A stretch of DNA of 40,954 nucleotides from Alphaproteobacteria bacterium. Its GTDB lineage: Bacteria > Pseudomonadota > Alphaproteobacteria > JACZXZ01. The translations under genes and the position numbers were made by a program. Numbering within the stretch: the first letter of the stretch is position 1; each line of letters opens with the position of its first letter. The stretch lies in the NCBI GenBank assembly GCA_035625915.1, contig DASPOR010000052.1:1-40954 (forward strand). Direction: 5' to 3'. This document shows positions 1 to 9,235 of the stretch, one piece after another. The notes under the pieces were generated by a model. The model worked only from the letters and a program-made list of their open reading frames with translations. It made no database searches and was not told the DNA's origin.

Positions 1-5
1 CAAAG

Positions 6-1268
6 ATGAGAACAGTCTTTTCCGCCGTCATTCCCTTTGCGGCGGCACAATTTGTCGCAGTCGCCGTGGCCACGGTTCTCTTCGCTCTCGTAGCATGGAC
101 AGCTGGCGCACGCGCCGATGAAGCGAGCGAGCCCCTCGCACGACAAGATTATGCCGCCGCCGCCGAAGCCCTACGATCCCAGGCGGCGAGAGGCGATGCG
201 GCAGCACAGCTCAGTCTCGGCCTTCTCTATCTGAACGGCCAGGGCGTCGCGCAGGATTTTGGCGAAGCAAAAAAGTGGTTCGGGAAGTCGGCCGATCAAG
301 GCAACGATCAGGCTGAGACGAACCTCGCGGCACTTTATGTCCAAGGCCGCGGCGTCAAGCAGGACTATACCGAGGCGCGGAAGTGGCTGAGCAAGGCGGT
401 CGTGAAAGACAATCTGGCCGCCTCGCGCATGTTGGGCCAGCTTGTCATGAAAGGCCTAGGCGGCAAGCAGGATACCGCCGAAGCGATCCGAATTTTCCAA
501 TCGGCGGTCGACAAAGGTGATGCCGAGTCGGCGCGCATTCTCGCACTCTTTTACATCGAGGGCGTTAGTGTCGCCAAAGACTACGTCGAAGGTGCAAAAT
601 GGCTCGCCAAGGCCGCCTCGATGGGCGATCTCGCAGCCGCGGATCAACTCGGCGCGTTTTTCCACAATGGCATTGGCGTGAACAAAAGCGATCTCGCCGC
701 GATTCGTCTCTGGTCGCAGGCAGCCGATAAAGGCGATGTGTCGGCCCAATACGATCTCGCCGTACTCTTCGACCAAGGTTACGCGGTCCGCGACGATGAA
801 CCCGGTGGCGAGGAGATTTTCGCGAAGCTCCGGCAGCAGAAAGACAAAACGCTCGACCCGGACAAGGACGGCAGAGTTCCCCATGCCATCGTCATTCATA
901 ATTTGCCCGAATCGCTCAAGCTTTATCAGAAAGCGGCCGACGGAGGATCGAAGCTGGCGCTGCTCAACCTCGCCGAAATGTATCGCGACGGTCGCGGTGC
1001 CAAGCAAGATTACCCCCGTGCGATGAGCCTCTTCAATCAGGCGGCAACATCGACGGAAAATCCACGGCCCGGCGACCTTGCGGTCGCGGGCGGGGAATTC
1101 GGCGTGGGCAATCTCTTCGAGAATGGCCTTGGTGTTCCAAAGGATCTCGCGGCTGCCACGAGCTGGTACTGCAAGGCGGCGGCTCTCGGGCTGCCCGCCG
1201 CGAAGCAGGCTTTGGGCGGAATGTTGGCGAATGGCGCCAACATCTCATGCCAAGTCGCCGCTAAATAG
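6..1268 (+). CDS. Secreted Sel1-repeat (TPR-like) protein, paralogue 1
   Basis: This 420-residue protein begins with a hydrophobic stretch ending near ARA (about residues 1-37), which reads as a Sec signal peptide, so it is probably periplasmic. The rest is a run of Sel1-like repeats of about 36 residues, with recurring features such as G-x-G-V-x-x-D-x-x-x-A and A-A-x-x-G. Sel1 repeats form helical solenoids that bind proteins; the partner cannot be read from sequence. The C-terminus has a WYC motif and a second Cys in its last ten residues, an arrangement also found in the next gene. A non-repeat insert containing QGYAVRDD near residue 255 is shared with the neighbour as well, so the two are clear paralogues. 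The start lies only 5 bases from the window edge, so the promoter and any upstream partner are unseen. Confidence 0.85.
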   Translation: MRTVFSAVIPFAAAQFVAVAVATVLFALVAWTAGARADEASEPLARQDYAAAAEALRSQAARGDAAAQLSLGLLYLNGQGVAQDFGEAKKWFGKSADQGNDQAETNLAALYVQGRGVKQDYTEARKWLSKAVVKDNLAASRMLGQLVMKGLGGKQDTAEAIRIFQSAVDKGDAESARILALFYIEGVSVAKDYVEGAKWLAKAASMGDLAAADQLGAFFHNGIGVNKSDLAAIRLWSQAADKGDVSAQYDLAVLFDQGYAVRDDEPGGEEIFAKLRQQKDKTLDPDKDGRVPHAIVIHNLPESLKLYQKAADGGSKLALLNLAEMYRDGRGAKQDYPRAMSLFNQAATSTENPRPGDLAVAGGEFGVGNLFENGLGVPKDLAAATSWYCKAAALGLPAAKQALGGMLANGANISCQVAAK

Positions 1269-1309
1269 TGCGGCATCGGCCGACCGGAAAGGTACGCGTA
1301 CAAGGATAG

Positions 1310-2812
1310 ATGTTCGCCATGAATCGAATCGCCATTATCCTTGGTTCGCTCGTCGTCGTCGCCTTCGTTGCGGTCGCCATCGTGTGGGTCTTCCTCCCCG
1401 ACGATGCCCAGGACGCCGTCAAACGCGGCGACTATGCCGCTGCGGTGCCGCTCCTACTCGAGGACGCGAAGCGCGGCGACACCACGGCGCAATATACGCT
1501 GGGGGTCCTCTATCTGAATGGTGAGGGCGTTCGACAAGACTATGCCGAAGCCGCGAGGCTGCTTGGCATGGCAGCGCAGCACGGTGACGTGAAGGCGGCG
1601 AGTCTCCTCGGCGCTCTTCGCGCCAGGGGCCTCGGCGTCACGCAAGACTACGCCGAAGCAATCAAGTGGCTGCACGTCGCCGCTGACAGGGGCGAGCCCA
1701 ATGCGAAACGTAACCTCGCGATCCTCAATGCGGAGGGCTTCGGTGCGGCGCAAGACAAGGCCGATGGCGTCGCCGCCCTACTGAGCTTGGCCGAAGGCGG
1801 GGACGTCCAGGCGCAATCCACCGTCGGCCAGTTTTACTTCAAGGGCCTGGGCGTGAGGCAAGACAATAGCGAAGCTTTGAAGTGGTTGGCAAAGGCGGCG
1901 GATCATGGCGACGCAGCGGCGCAATACCAACTTGGAACGATTTACCTCAAGGGGGTCGCTGCCGCACAAGATTTCACTTTGGCGACGAGATGGCTTCGCG
2001 ACGCTGCCGAGCAAGGTGACGACGATGCAGCACTTGAACTCGCTCGGCTGCACGCCAGCGGCAAGGCCTCGCCCAGCGATGATGGCGAAGCAGCGAAATG
2101 GCTGCGCAAAGCGGCCGATCGTGGCGACGACATCGCAGAGACGAAGCTCGGCGATTTCTATTATGCAGGCCGCGGCGTACCGAAGAGCGATCAAGACGCC
2201 CTCATCTGGTTCAAGATGGCGGCCGAAAAAGGCAATGGGCACGCTCAATATAGCCTCGCCGTCTTAAACGACCAAGGTTACATCGTGCGCGACGATAGGC
2301 CGGAAGGTGCTGCTTACTTGCGCCAAGTGCGCGAAGCGAACGTCGTGAACTTGTCCCCCGCCTCGAGAGGCGGTGCCGATGCGCATGCATTCATGGTCAC
2401 GAATGCGACAGAAGCGCTCAAATGGTACCGCAGGGCTGCCGATCAAGGGGACGCCGCGGCCATGATCGCACTCGGCGACATGTATCGTGACGGGCGGGGC
2501 AGCAAACCGGACAATGTGGAGGCGATGCGGCTCTACGAGCTTGCCGTAGCAGAACCGCCTTCCACGAGTGCTTCGAACTCCACCGTAGCGCTCGCTGAAT
2601 TCAGCATTGGGAGCATGTACCAGAGGGGCTTGGGCGTGCCCAAGGACGAGAGGCAGGCAGGCCTCTGGTACTGCCGATCGGCGAAGAGCACGGCGAAATT
2701 CGAAGGGTCCGTCCACAAGCCTAGCGGCGGTGTTGAGAGTGCTGCGCTCGTTAAGCTCGCCGCGACAATCCCCAAGGTCGACGATCCAATCTGTGGCCGC
2801 ACCCAGAAGTAG
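1310..2812 (+). CDS. Membrane-anchored Sel1-repeat protein, paralogue 2
   Basis: This 500-residue Sel1-repeat protein lies 41 bp after its paralogue on the same strand and is probably co-transcribed with it. The N-terminus has one hydrophobic segment (about residues 6-27) ending in VFLPDD, without a clear signal-peptidase site, so an inner-membrane anchor with the repeats in the periplasm is likely. About nine to ten Sel1 units follow (residues 35-480), with the characteristic G-x-G-V-x-Q-D-Y-x-E-A pattern. The insert with QGYIVRDD near residue 320 and the C-terminal WYC plus late Cys match the first gene. AAGGA at 1302-1306 is only 3 bases before the first ATG, and a second ATG at 1319 is possible. 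The function is not known. Confidence 0.83.
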   Translation: MFAMNRIAIILGSLVVVAFVAVAIVWVFLPDDAQDAVKRGDYAAAVPLLLEDAKRGDTTAQYTLGVLYLNGEGVRQDYAEAARLLGMAAQHGDVKAASLLGALRARGLGVTQDYAEAIKWLHVAADRGEPNAKRNLAILNAEGFGAAQDKADGVAALLSLAEGGDVQAQSTVGQFYFKGLGVRQDNSEALKWLAKAADHGDAAAQYQLGTIYLKGVAAAQDFTLATRWLRDAAEQGDDDAALELARLHASGKASPSDDGEAAKWLRKAADRGDDIAETKLGDFYYAGRGVPKSDQDALIWFKMAAEKGNGHAQYSLAVLNDQGYIVRDDRPEGAAYLRQVREANVVNLSPASRGGADAHAFMVTNATEALKWYRRAADQGDAAAMIALGDMYRDGRGSKPDNVEAMRLYELAVAEPPSTSASNSTVALAEFSIGSMYQRGLGVPKDERQAGLWYCRSAKSTAKFEGSVHKPSGGVESAALVKLAATIPKVDDPICGRTQK

Positions 2813-2855
2813 CTGTCAAGCGCTGGGCGTTCACATGAAGATCCGTCAGAATACG

Positions 2856-2929
2856 ACGCGATGAGACTGAATCGCGTTGATGCTGTCTCTCCCATCGCCG
2901 CGGAGAGCCGGACGGGTGCTATCCGTTTT
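2856..2929 (+). terminator. Possible terminator between sel1 genes and cckA
   Basis: The 142-bp gap between two convergent genes holds two inverted repeats: a 7-bp stem (ACGCGAT/ATCGCGT, 2856-2862 and 2871-2877), and a shorter stem ACGG/CCGT (2912-2915 and 2923-2926) followed by TTTT at 2926-2929. The second is the better plus-strand terminator, but its stem is weak. Confidence 0.35.
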
Positions 2930-2954
2930 ACGCCTCGGGACGATCGAAGATGGT

Positions 2955-5459
2955 CTAAACGCTGACCGCTTCGCTCTCGGTGCGGCCCATCACCTCTTTG
3001 ACCTTGCCTGCAAGCTGCTGCAGGCTGAACGGCTTTGGCAGAAAGTGGATATCCGCACTCGCGTCGAGGTGCTTTCTGAAGCCGTCCTCAGCGTAGCCGC
3101 TTATGCAGATAATCTTGATGCTCGGCCGCTCCTTGCGCACGATCTTGATGAGGGACGGCCCATCCATGCGCGGCATGACGATGTCGGTGATAAGGAGATC
3201 GATTGGACCGGACGCCTTCTTGAGAACGTCGAGTGCCGATTCGCCCGAGGATGCTTCGAGCACCTTGTAGCCTTTGTTGCGCAGCGCCCTTGCGCTGAAA
3301 AGGCGCACGGCGTCCTCATCCTCGACGAGGAGTACCGTGCCGACACCGGTCAGATCACGCGGCTCCCGCGCATCCGCCTTCACACTGATGCCCGCCGTCT
3401 CACCCTCACTCATGTGGCGCGGCAGATAGATTTTGAACGCTGCACCCGCACCTGGCTCGCTATCGACGAAAACGAATCCGCCGGTCTGTTTTACGATGCC
3501 ATAGACGGTTGAAAGGCCGAGTCCCGTACCCTGCCCGACTTCCTTGGTCGAAAAGAACGGCTCGAAGATGCGGCCTATGATCTCCTTGGCGATTCCATGG
3601 CCCGTGTCGATCACTTCGACCAGTACGTAATCGCCCGCTGGCATCAGCTCGTGCCCCTCGCGCACGGCATCTTCCCGACTGATGTTCGACGTGCGGATGG
3701 TGAGCTGGCCGCCCGTGACCATCGCGTCGCGCGCATTGACCGCGAGATTGATAATCACTTGCTCGAGCTGTCCCTGATCGACTCGCACGAGGCCGAGATC
3801 ACGGCCATGAACCATCTTGAGCGTGATATTCTCGCCGATGAGCCGTTGAAGGAGATGGCTGAGCTCCGCGAGCACATCCGTGATGTTGATGACCTTGGGC
3901 TGAAGCGTCTGCTGGCGCGAGAAGGCCAGAAGCTGTCGGACGAGATTGGCCGCACGGTTGGCATTCTGTTTGATCTGCATGATGTCGGCGAAGGACTGAT
4001 CGCCAGGCCGGAAGCGTAACAGGAGCAGGTCGCAGAATCCGATCATGGCGGTGAGCAAGTTGTTAAAGTCGTGCGCGATACCGCCTGCAAGCTGGCCGAC
4101 CGCCTGCATCTTCTGGGATTGCGCGAACTGCACCTCAAGGCGCTTTTGTTCCGTCGTATCGAGGGTGTGGACGATCAGGCCCGCGGGGCGGCCTTGAGCC
4201 TGCTCGAAGCGGTTGACGAAAAGCGACGTGACGGCTTCGCGCGTTTTTCCCTCTAGGCGCACCTCGAAGGGCGAGGGAACTGCCTTGCCCGCGAGTGCGG
4301 CATCGAGCCGTGTTTTTGCATCGCGGCGACCGACCGCCGTTACAAGATCGAGAAGTGGGGTATTACGCAACTGTTCGAAGCCTGCGCCGACCATCGTGGC
4401 GAATGTACGATTGCATTCGACAATGCGGGCGCCATCGTCGAGCAATACGATGCCTACGGGTGCATCCTCGAAGAAACGCTGAAAGCGTTGCTCTGACAGC
4501 TTGAGGGCTGCCTGCCATTCGCGCTCCGGGGTGAGGTCGCGCACCACCGTGCGGGTTCGAAGCTCGTTAGCGTCGTCCCCCTCGACGATCGATTGGCTGA
4601 CGAATGCCTGAAAGACGCGGCCCTGAAGGCCGCGGAATGTGACTTCGCCTCGCTGCTCGCGGCCGCCGCGACCTATAGGATCGTAAGCAGCGGCACCCGA
4701 CGGCCACTCGCCCGCGACGAAGTCCTTGAGCTGGCGAGCCCCACCCATCAGCTCGTCGACCGTGGTGCCTAGCCATTCCGCCATCGTGTGATTTACGAAG
4801 ACGAAACGCCCATCGGCGTCGGCGGAGTAGAATCCAACCGGTGCGTTCTCAAGGAAATCGAAGATGCGCTGCTGTTCCTCGCGGATGATCTGCTCCATCT
4901 CTCGCCGCGAGGTGATGTCTTCGATCCCGAGGAGGCAGCGCTCGGACGAGCCTTCGACGGGAAGCAACGAGAGGAGAAGGCATTCCCGCCGACCCGCGGC
5001 CGTCGGGAAAACGAGTTCCAACTGGCCGGGAATGCCGGTCGCAATCTGGCTTCTAAAATGCGCCAGCTGCTGAGCGCCCTGCTCAACCTCGCCAAGGCGG
5101 GCCTCGAGCATGGCGAAAGGACGCTCGCAGCCGTCGCCGAGCAAAGTGCGAAATGCGTTATTCGCGTAAATTGCGCGACCGTCGGCGTCGATCAGGGCAT
5201 AGGGTTTGCGCAGGGCTTCAATGGCGCCGTGAAAGGTCGCAACCTCGCGGCCGCGCCGATGACTGAGTAAGAGTGCGATAGCCAGGGCAGCCGCGAGTGC
5301 GGAAGCCGAAATCGCCATAAGGCCAATCCCGGAGCCCCACCCCATTTGCGGTCCCGACCCGTCCTGGGCTAAAGCCGATCCGGTCAGGATCCCCGCCGCG
5401 AGTAGGCCCGCCCCCAGCTGGCACGTCACCCGGCGCAACATCGTCCTCCACAAGTCCAT
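2955..5459 (-). CDS. cckA: CckA hybrid sensor histidine kinase
   Basis: CckA feeds phosphate through ChpT to the master regulator CtrA in alphaproteobacteria. This 834-residue protein has the expected architecture. Two membrane segments (about 8-31 and 45-66) are followed by three PAS-like domains (about 80-180, 197-310 and 320-440). The dimerisation/H-box contains [12 protein letters not shown] with phospho-His 463. The HATPase domain has NxxxNARDAM near 571-580, DTGHGI near 618-623 and GTGLGLS near 644-650. The C-terminal receiver has acidic residues DED near 713-715, phospho-Asp 759 and Lys 809. It lies 127 bp downstream of flhB in the same orientation. The first ATG has no clear Shine-Dalgarno sequence. 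An ATG six codons later (5441) has GGAGG only 3 bases upstream, so the start is uncertain by six residues. Confidence 0.93.
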   Translation of the reverse strand: MDLWRTMLRRVTCQLGAGLLAAGILTGSALAQDGSGPQMGWGSGIGLMAISASALAAALAIALLLSHRRGREVATFHGAIEALRKPYALIDADGRAIYANNAFRTLLGDGCERPFAMLEARLGEVEQGAQQLAHFRSQIATGIPGQLELVFPTAAGRRECLLLSLLPVEGSSERCLLGIEDITSRREMEQIIREEQQRIFDFLENAPVGFYSADADGRFVFVNHTMAEWLGTTVDELMGGARQLKDFVAGEWPSGAAAYDPIGRGGREQRGEVTFRGLQGRVFQAFVSQSIVEGDDANELRTRTVVRDLTPEREWQAALKLSEQRFQRFFEDAPVGIVLLDDGARIVECNRTFATMVGAGFEQLRNTPLLDLVTAVGRRDAKTRLDAALAGKAVPSPFEVRLEGKTREAVTSLFVNRFEQAQGRPAGLIVHTLDTTEQKRLEVQFAQSQKMQAVGQLAGGIAHDFNNLLTAMIGFCDLLLLRFRPGDQSFADIMQIKQNANRAANLVRQLLAFSRQQTLQPKVINITDVLAELSHLLQRLIGENITLKMVHGRDLGLVRVDQGQLEQVIINLAVNARDAMVTGGQLTIRTSNISREDAVREGHELMPAGDYVLVEVIDTGHGIAKEIIGRIFEPFFSTKEVGQGTGLGLSTVYGIVKQTGGFVFVDSEPGAGAAFKIYLPRHMSEGETAGISVKADAREPRDLTGVGTVLLVEDEDAVRLFSARALRNKGYKVLEASSGESALDVLKKASGPIDLLITDIVMPRMDGPSLIKIVRKERPSIKIICISGYAEDGFRKHLDASADIHFLPKPFSLQQLAGKVKEVMGRTESEAVSV

Positions 5460-5487
5460 CGACAGTTTAGCCTGGAAGGCGTGCTAT

Positions 5488-5507
5488 TTAATCAAATTTA
5501 TGGTTAA
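5488..5507 (-). promoter_or_regulatory. TTAA pair upstream of cckA, possible CtrA half-site
   Basis: The minus strand reads TTAACCAT (5500-5507) with a second TTAA at 5488-5491, 12 bases apart. TTAACCAT resembles a CtrA half-site, but the canonical spacing between TTAA elements is 7, so this is only a candidate for autoregulation of cckA. Confidence 0.25.
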
Positions 5508-5586
5508 CAAAACCGCGCTCTGCGCACCTTGCCTTAACCCGTACCTTGCTTATAAACCCGTGCGATGCGTCGAGCACCCTCGAGGT

Positions 5587-6663
5587 TCAGGACCGCGGCA
5601 CCGGTCGACGAAGCTTCATGACGTACGCGATGACCTGGGCTACCGCCCGATAGTGCTCAGGTGGGATTTCCGCATCGAGCTCGACACCTGAGTAGAGCGC
5701 TTGCGCAAGAGGGCGGTTTTCCACGAGCGGCACCTTGTGTTCGTTCGCGACTTCCTTGATCTTGAGGGCCAAGCTGTCGACGCCTTTTGCGACGAGGCGC
5801 GGAGCCGACATCTTTGCGCGCTCGTATTTGAGAGCGACGGCATAGTGCGTCGGATTCGTAACCACCACATCCGCCGTCGGTACCGCGGCGATCATGCGCC
5901 GGCGCGCACGCTCCATGCGGATTTGTCGTATGCGCGCCCGGATCATCGGGTCGCCTTCGGACTGTTTATGCTCGTCCTTAATTTCCTGCCTTGACATCCG
6001 CAGTCGCCTGCGCAGTTCGAAGCGCTGATAGAGTACGTCGAGCCCGGCGACCACCGTCATGACGGCAAGCGTGCCGATGATGACGCGAAGTGCCAACGAG
6101 CGCAGGATATCGAGATCGATCCGGACATCGCCTTCGATCAGCAAATCGAGCCGCGCCAATTCGGGCCTGAGCAAAATTGTGAGCACGACGCCGACGATTG
6201 CGATCTTAGCGAGGCCTTTGCCGAACTCGCTGATTGCGCGGAGCGAGAAAAGCCGCCTAGCACCCGCGAACGCCGATATGCGCGAAAGATCCGGCACGAT
6301 CGCGTGGATCGAAAAGACAATACCTGTCTGTACGAGATTCCCGAGGAGTGCCGCACCGACAAGGAGGAGTATCGGCGCGATGAGCGCGCCACCCACGTCG
6401 CGCAAGGTTGCCTCAAGAAGTAGATCGAGCCCTACCGGGTCGACCGGCAGGCTCTCGGGCCTTTCGATGAATTTGATGAGCGTGCGACCGATGTCGTTCA
6501 TCATCGCGGGTGCGAAGGTCAGGATGACCACGGTCATCGCCAGAACGCCGAGCCAGTGATTGAGCTCCCGCGATACCGCCACTTGTCCGCGCTCATGCGC
6601 GTCCTGGAGCCTTTTTTGAGTCGGCTCCTCGGTTTTTTGCGATTGCTCGGTATCGTCGGCCAT
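5587..6663 (-). CDS. flhB: FlhB flagellar export specificity switch protein
   Basis: FlhB is the inner-membrane component of the flagellar type III export gate that switches specificity from rod/hook to filament substrates by self-cleavage. This copy has 358 residues, the usual length. It has a charged N-terminus (TEEPTQKRLQDA), four hydrophobic segments (about 36-56, 92-118, 150-168 and 192-212), a cytoplasmic linker with EIKDEHKQSEGDP near 227-239, and the autocleavage motif NPTH at 270-273. The Asn-Pro bond therefore sits as in Salmonella (N269). It starts 3 bp after the fliR stop and is the last flagellar gene before cckA. Confidence 0.97.
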   Translation of the reverse strand: MADDTEQSQKTEEPTQKRLQDAHERGQVAVSRELNHWLGVLAMTVVILTFAPAMMNDIGRTLIKFIERPESLPVDPVGLDLLLEATLRDVGGALIAPILLLVGAALLGNLVQTGIVFSIHAIVPDLSRISAFAGARRLFSLRAISEFGKGLAKIAIVGVVLTILLRPELARLDLLIEGDVRIDLDILRSLALRVIIGTLAVMTVVAGLDVLYQRFELRRRLRMSRQEIKDEHKQSEGDPMIRARIRQIRMERARRRMIAAVPTADVVVTNPTHYAVALKYERAKMSAPRLVAKGVDSLALKIKEVANEHKVPLVENRPLAQALYSGVELDAEIPPEHYRAVAQVIAYVMKLRRPVPRS

Positions 6664-6666
6664 CGT

Positions 6667-7431
6667 CTAGCTAGCACCCGTGAAATTCGTGAGCACATTG
6701 GCGAAGCGGTCGAGAAAGAACGCCAAGCCGGCTCCCACCGTCAGAAGCAGCACGAGTAGGCCCAGCACGATCTGGAGCGGCTGGACCACGAAGAAGATCT
6801 GGACTTGCGGCATGAGCCGCGCCAAGAGCCCGACGCCGAGATAGAAGACGAGGCCAAGCACGAGGATGGGTGCAGCGAATTGCACGGCGATCAGAAAACT
6901 CTCCGAAACCACCCGGGCGATTGCGTCGGCCATGTCGCCGATCATGGGAAGCTGTCCCGATGGAAAGACCGCGTAGCTATCGACTACGGCGCGCAGTGCT
7001 ACATGATGAAGGTCGGAGACGAAGACCGCGACAACGCCCATGGTCGTGAGAAAGGCGCCGACGAGGGCACCTTGTTGCGCGGCGGCCGCGTCGAATACAA
7101 GCGCGTTGGCCAAGCTTGACTGATACGCGACTATCGATCCCGCGGTGTTCAGCGCCATGAAGGCGATGCTTGCGAGCGAGCCAATGAAGAGGCCGACCAC
7201 GATCTCCCCACCCAATATGGCGAAGAGCCGAACGACGGTGGAGGGAAGTTCGGGCAGATGCGGCTGAACGACCGGCGTCACGGCGAACGCCAGTGTAAGG
7301 GCGAACAAGAGCCGGATGCGCGTCGAGACATAACTTTCACCGAAACCCGGAAGCAGCATGACAGCACTTCCGACGCGCGCGAAGACGAGAAAGAACGCGA
7401 AGAGATTCGAGGGCAGAATATCCGCGAGCAT
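6667..7431 (-). CDS. fliR: FliR flagellar export gate protein
   Basis: FliR is a polytopic subunit of the FliPQR export channel in the flagellar basal body. The protein is 254 residues, near the usual 255-260, and almost wholly hydrophobic, with about six membrane segments. Family landmarks include the N-terminal FARVGSAVMLLPGFGE, the G-E-x-x-x-G segment (GGEIVVGLFIG, residues 74-84), and QPLQIVLGLLVLLL near the C-terminus. It is 11 bp after fliQ and 3 bp before flhB, so the three export genes are probably translationally linked. Confidence 0.96.
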   Translation of the reverse strand: MLADILPSNLFAFFLVFARVGSAVMLLPGFGESYVSTRIRLLFALTLAFAVTPVVQPHLPELPSTVVRLFAILGGEIVVGLFIGSLASIAFMALNTAGSIVAYQSSLANALVFDAAAAQQGALVGAFLTTMGVVAVFVSDLHHVALRAVVDSYAVFPSGQLPMIGDMADAIARVVSESFLIAVQFAAPILVLGLVFYLGVGLLARLMPQVQIFFVVQPLQIVLGLLVLLLTVGAGLAFFLDRFANVLTNFTGAS

Positions 7432-7442
7432 TTTGCTCGCCC

Positions 7443-7709
7443 TTACCCGATCGTGCCGATGCGGCTGACCAGGCGTTCGGTAAAGTTAGTCAACGTCGTC
7501 AGCATGAATGGCAAGAAGAGCAAAAGCGAAACGAATATCGTGACGAGCTTCGGCACAAACGCGAGAGTCTGCTCCTGGATTTGAGTGAGCGCCTGGACGA
7601 GGGAAATGACGACGCCGACCAAAAGGCCGAGCAGCAAAATGGGCGCGCTGATCTCCAGCACGACAATGATCGTCTCACGTGCGATATCGAGGACCTCGGG
7701 CGTATCCAT
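7443..7709 (-). CDS. fliQ: FliQ flagellar export gate protein
   Basis: FliQ is a small subunit of the FliPQR export channel. The 88-residue protein shows the family's two-helix layout. An N-terminal helix with ARETIIVVLEISAPILLLGLLVGVVISLVQA is followed by the conserved TQIQEQTLAFVPKL and a second hydrophobic helix (about 52-72). It follows fliE by 14 bp and precedes fliR by 11 bp. The ATG start lacks a strong Shine-Dalgarno sequence but matches the usual N-terminus for the family. Confidence 0.96.
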   Translation of the reverse strand: MDTPEVLDIARETIIVVLEISAPILLLGLLVGVVISLVQALTQIQEQTLAFVPKLVTIFVSLLLFLPFMLTTLTNFTERLVSRIGTIG

Positions 7710-7723
7710 GGAGAGCGTTGCGA

Positions 7724-8032
7724 CTAGATCGACATTTTTAGGATGTCTTGGTAGGCGGAGATCACTTTGTCGCGCACGGCGACCACGGTCTGGAGCGCCA
7801 TATCGGCGTTCGTCACGGCGGCTACGACTTGATTTAAGTCGGCCTTGCCGGTGACGGCGTCGAGTGAAAGTTTTTCCCCGCTTTGGAGCGCTTCCTTGGT
7901 CGAGCCCAGCGCATCGCTGACGAGCTGCGAAAAACCGGCGCCGTTTTGCTCCGTGCGCGGCTCGAGCCCGGGCCCCTTTCCTTGGGCGGCGGCATTTGCG
8001 TAGGCCGCGGCGGCACTGGCTATTGAAATCAT
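7724..8032 (-). CDS. fliE: FliE MS ring-rod junction protein
   Basis: FliE joins the MS ring to the proximal rod and is an early export substrate. The chosen ATG at 8032 gives 102 residues and is preceded by GGAGG at a 7-base spacing. A longer reading from 8062 would add ten residues without family support. Family features are the Ala-rich N-terminus (ISIASAAAAYANAA), FSQLVSDAL, and the conserved C-terminal half containing ADLNQVVAAVTNADMALQT and AYQDILKMSI. It sits 37 bp after flgC. Confidence 0.95.
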   Translation of the reverse strand: MISIASAAAAYANAAAQGKGPGLEPRTEQNGAGFSQLVSDALGSTKEALQSGEKLSLDAVTGKADLNQVVAAVTNADMALQTVVAVRDKVISAYQDILKMSI

Positions 8033-8069
8033 GTTTCTGCCTCCAGATCGAGGATCACGCAACCACGCT

Positions 8070-8480
8070 TCAGTTCTTCAGTAGATCGATCGTTCGCTGC
8101 AGCATCGAACGCGACGATTGGAGAACATTGAGGTTGGCTTCGTAGCTTCGCTCGGCTTGTTGCATATCGACCATCTCAACAAGCGAGTTCACATTTGGCA
8201 CCAGTACGTATCCGTTGCTGTCGGCTGCTGGATGATGGGGGTCATAGCGCTTTTCGAATGGAGTAGGGTCGGTACCGATATTGGATACGCGCACGGTCTC
8301 GATGCCGAGCGAGCGGTTGAGCTGTTCACCGAAGCTTACGGTTTTGCGCTGGTAAGGTGCCCCACCCGGCACGGTCGAAAGCGAGTCCGCGTTTGCGATG
8401 TTCTCGGAAATGATGCGGATGCGGACACCCTGCGCCTGCATGCCGGCAGCCGAGACCTGTAGCGCCTTGGTGAGATCCAT
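8070..8480 (-). CDS. flgC: FlgC proximal rod protein
   Basis: FlgC builds the proximal rod. The 136-residue protein has the rod/hook N-terminal signature (SAAGMQAQGVRIRIISENIANADS) and the C-terminal coiled-coil segment (VEMVDMQQAERSYEANLNVL) typical of axial proteins. The variable middle keeps YVLVPNVN. GGGAG lies 7 bases before the start. It follows flgB by 12 bp. Confidence 0.97.
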   Translation of the reverse strand: MDLTKALQVSAAGMQAQGVRIRIISENIANADSLSTVPGGAPYQRKTVSFGEQLNRSLGIETVRVSNIGTDPTPFEKRYDPHHPAADSNGYVLVPNVNSLVEMVDMQQAERSYEANLNVLQSSRSMLQRTIDLLKN

Positions 8481-8492
8481 GCGCTATCTCCC

Positions 8493-8909
8493 TCAACTGC
8501 CGCCGCGATCGAGGGCCGTTTTCAGCAGGCCGATCTGCTTGTGATAAAGGTTGAGCACGGTCTGGTGGTCGAAGCTCGTTTCCGAAATCTTGAGAAGTTG
8601 TTCCTCGAGGTTGACACCGTTGCCATTGACGGTCTCTTCACCATCGGCATTTTTTGTCTCAAGCGGATAGGCGGCGCTGGTGGTCGAGGCCGGTAACATG
8701 TGGTGCGGGTCCGTTACCTCCGGTTGAAGTTTCTGGAACGCCGCCTCAGCCAAGCTGCCAAAGCTCTGCGGCTTCAGGTCCTTTGGCTTGAAGCCGGGCG
8801 TGTCGACATTCGCCACATTGTCGGAGAGCACGTCCTGCCGTGCTGCGAGAAATCCGAGCCGTTCACCGATCGCTTTGAAGAGTGGAATATTGCTGAAGTC
8901 CATCGCCAA
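8493..8909 (-). CDS. flgB: FlgB proximal rod protein
   Basis: FlgB forms the first layer of the rod. The 138-residue protein begins with a short MAMDFSNIPLFKAI, followed by the axial signature LAARQDVLSDNVANVDTPGFK and a C-terminal helix (SFDHQTVLNLYHKQIGLL). Two ATG codons lie at 8909 and 8903; the second gives the more usual MDF start. This is the first gene of the minus-strand operon flgB-flgC-fliE-fliQ-fliR-flhB, with cckA behind it. Its promoter must lie in the 326-bp region shared with the divergent csrA. Confidence 0.96.
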   Translation of the reverse strand: MAMDFSNIPLFKAIGERLGFLAARQDVLSDNVANVDTPGFKPKDLKPQSFGSLAEAAFQKLQPEVTDPHHMLPASTTSAAYPLETKNADGEETVNGNGVNLEEQLLKISETSFDHQTVLNLYHKQIGLLKTALDRGGS

Positions 8910-8965
8910 TCCGCGATTGTCGCATGGCTAGATACCGGCGCTTGCCGTGCACTATGCCCGCCTAG

Positions 8966-8984
8966 CGTAAAGGAATCGTAAAGG
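8966..8984. repeat. Two direct CGTAAAGG repeats, one helical turn apart, upstream of flgB
   Basis: CGTAAAGG occurs at 8966-8973 and 8977-8984, an 11-bp repeat period about 60 bp upstream of the flgB start. The spacing would place two protein contacts on one face of the DNA. No regulator is recognised. Confidence 0.3.
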
Positions 8985-9146
8985 GATGGCAGGCGGGTGC
9001 TAGAGGGTGCCACAGCCGTTCCGGGCATGCGCGGATTCGCCCGGCATCGCCCAAATCGGCCATGCGTCATCGAATGATAATGAATAGAATAAGTTAATAT
9101 ATTCAATGCCTTAAATTGGCCTGCTATCATATCCTCGAAAACATGG

Positions 9147-9161
9147 TTAAGCTCTTGCTAA
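9147..9161 (+). promoter_or_regulatory. CtrA-like box upstream of csrA (one mismatch)
   Basis: TTAA-N7-CTAA, one base away from the TTAA-N7-TTAA CtrA consensus. The left half extends to ATGGTTAA, whose complement is the TTAACCAT half-site. It lies about 75 bp before csrA and about 240 bp from flgB, so either gene could use it. Confidence 0.45.
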
Positions 9162-9235
9162 ACCGCCATAAGGGCGAGGCTCCGTCACTCCGGATGGGGG
9201 CGGCATCCGGTCGCGGGCACAGGCCAGGTAGGAAG

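Noticed and set aside
9000-9020. Sigma-54-like site upstream of flgB (minus strand TGGCAC...AGCA)
   Set aside because: GG and GC are separated by 9 bases rather than the required 10, so it is probably not functional.
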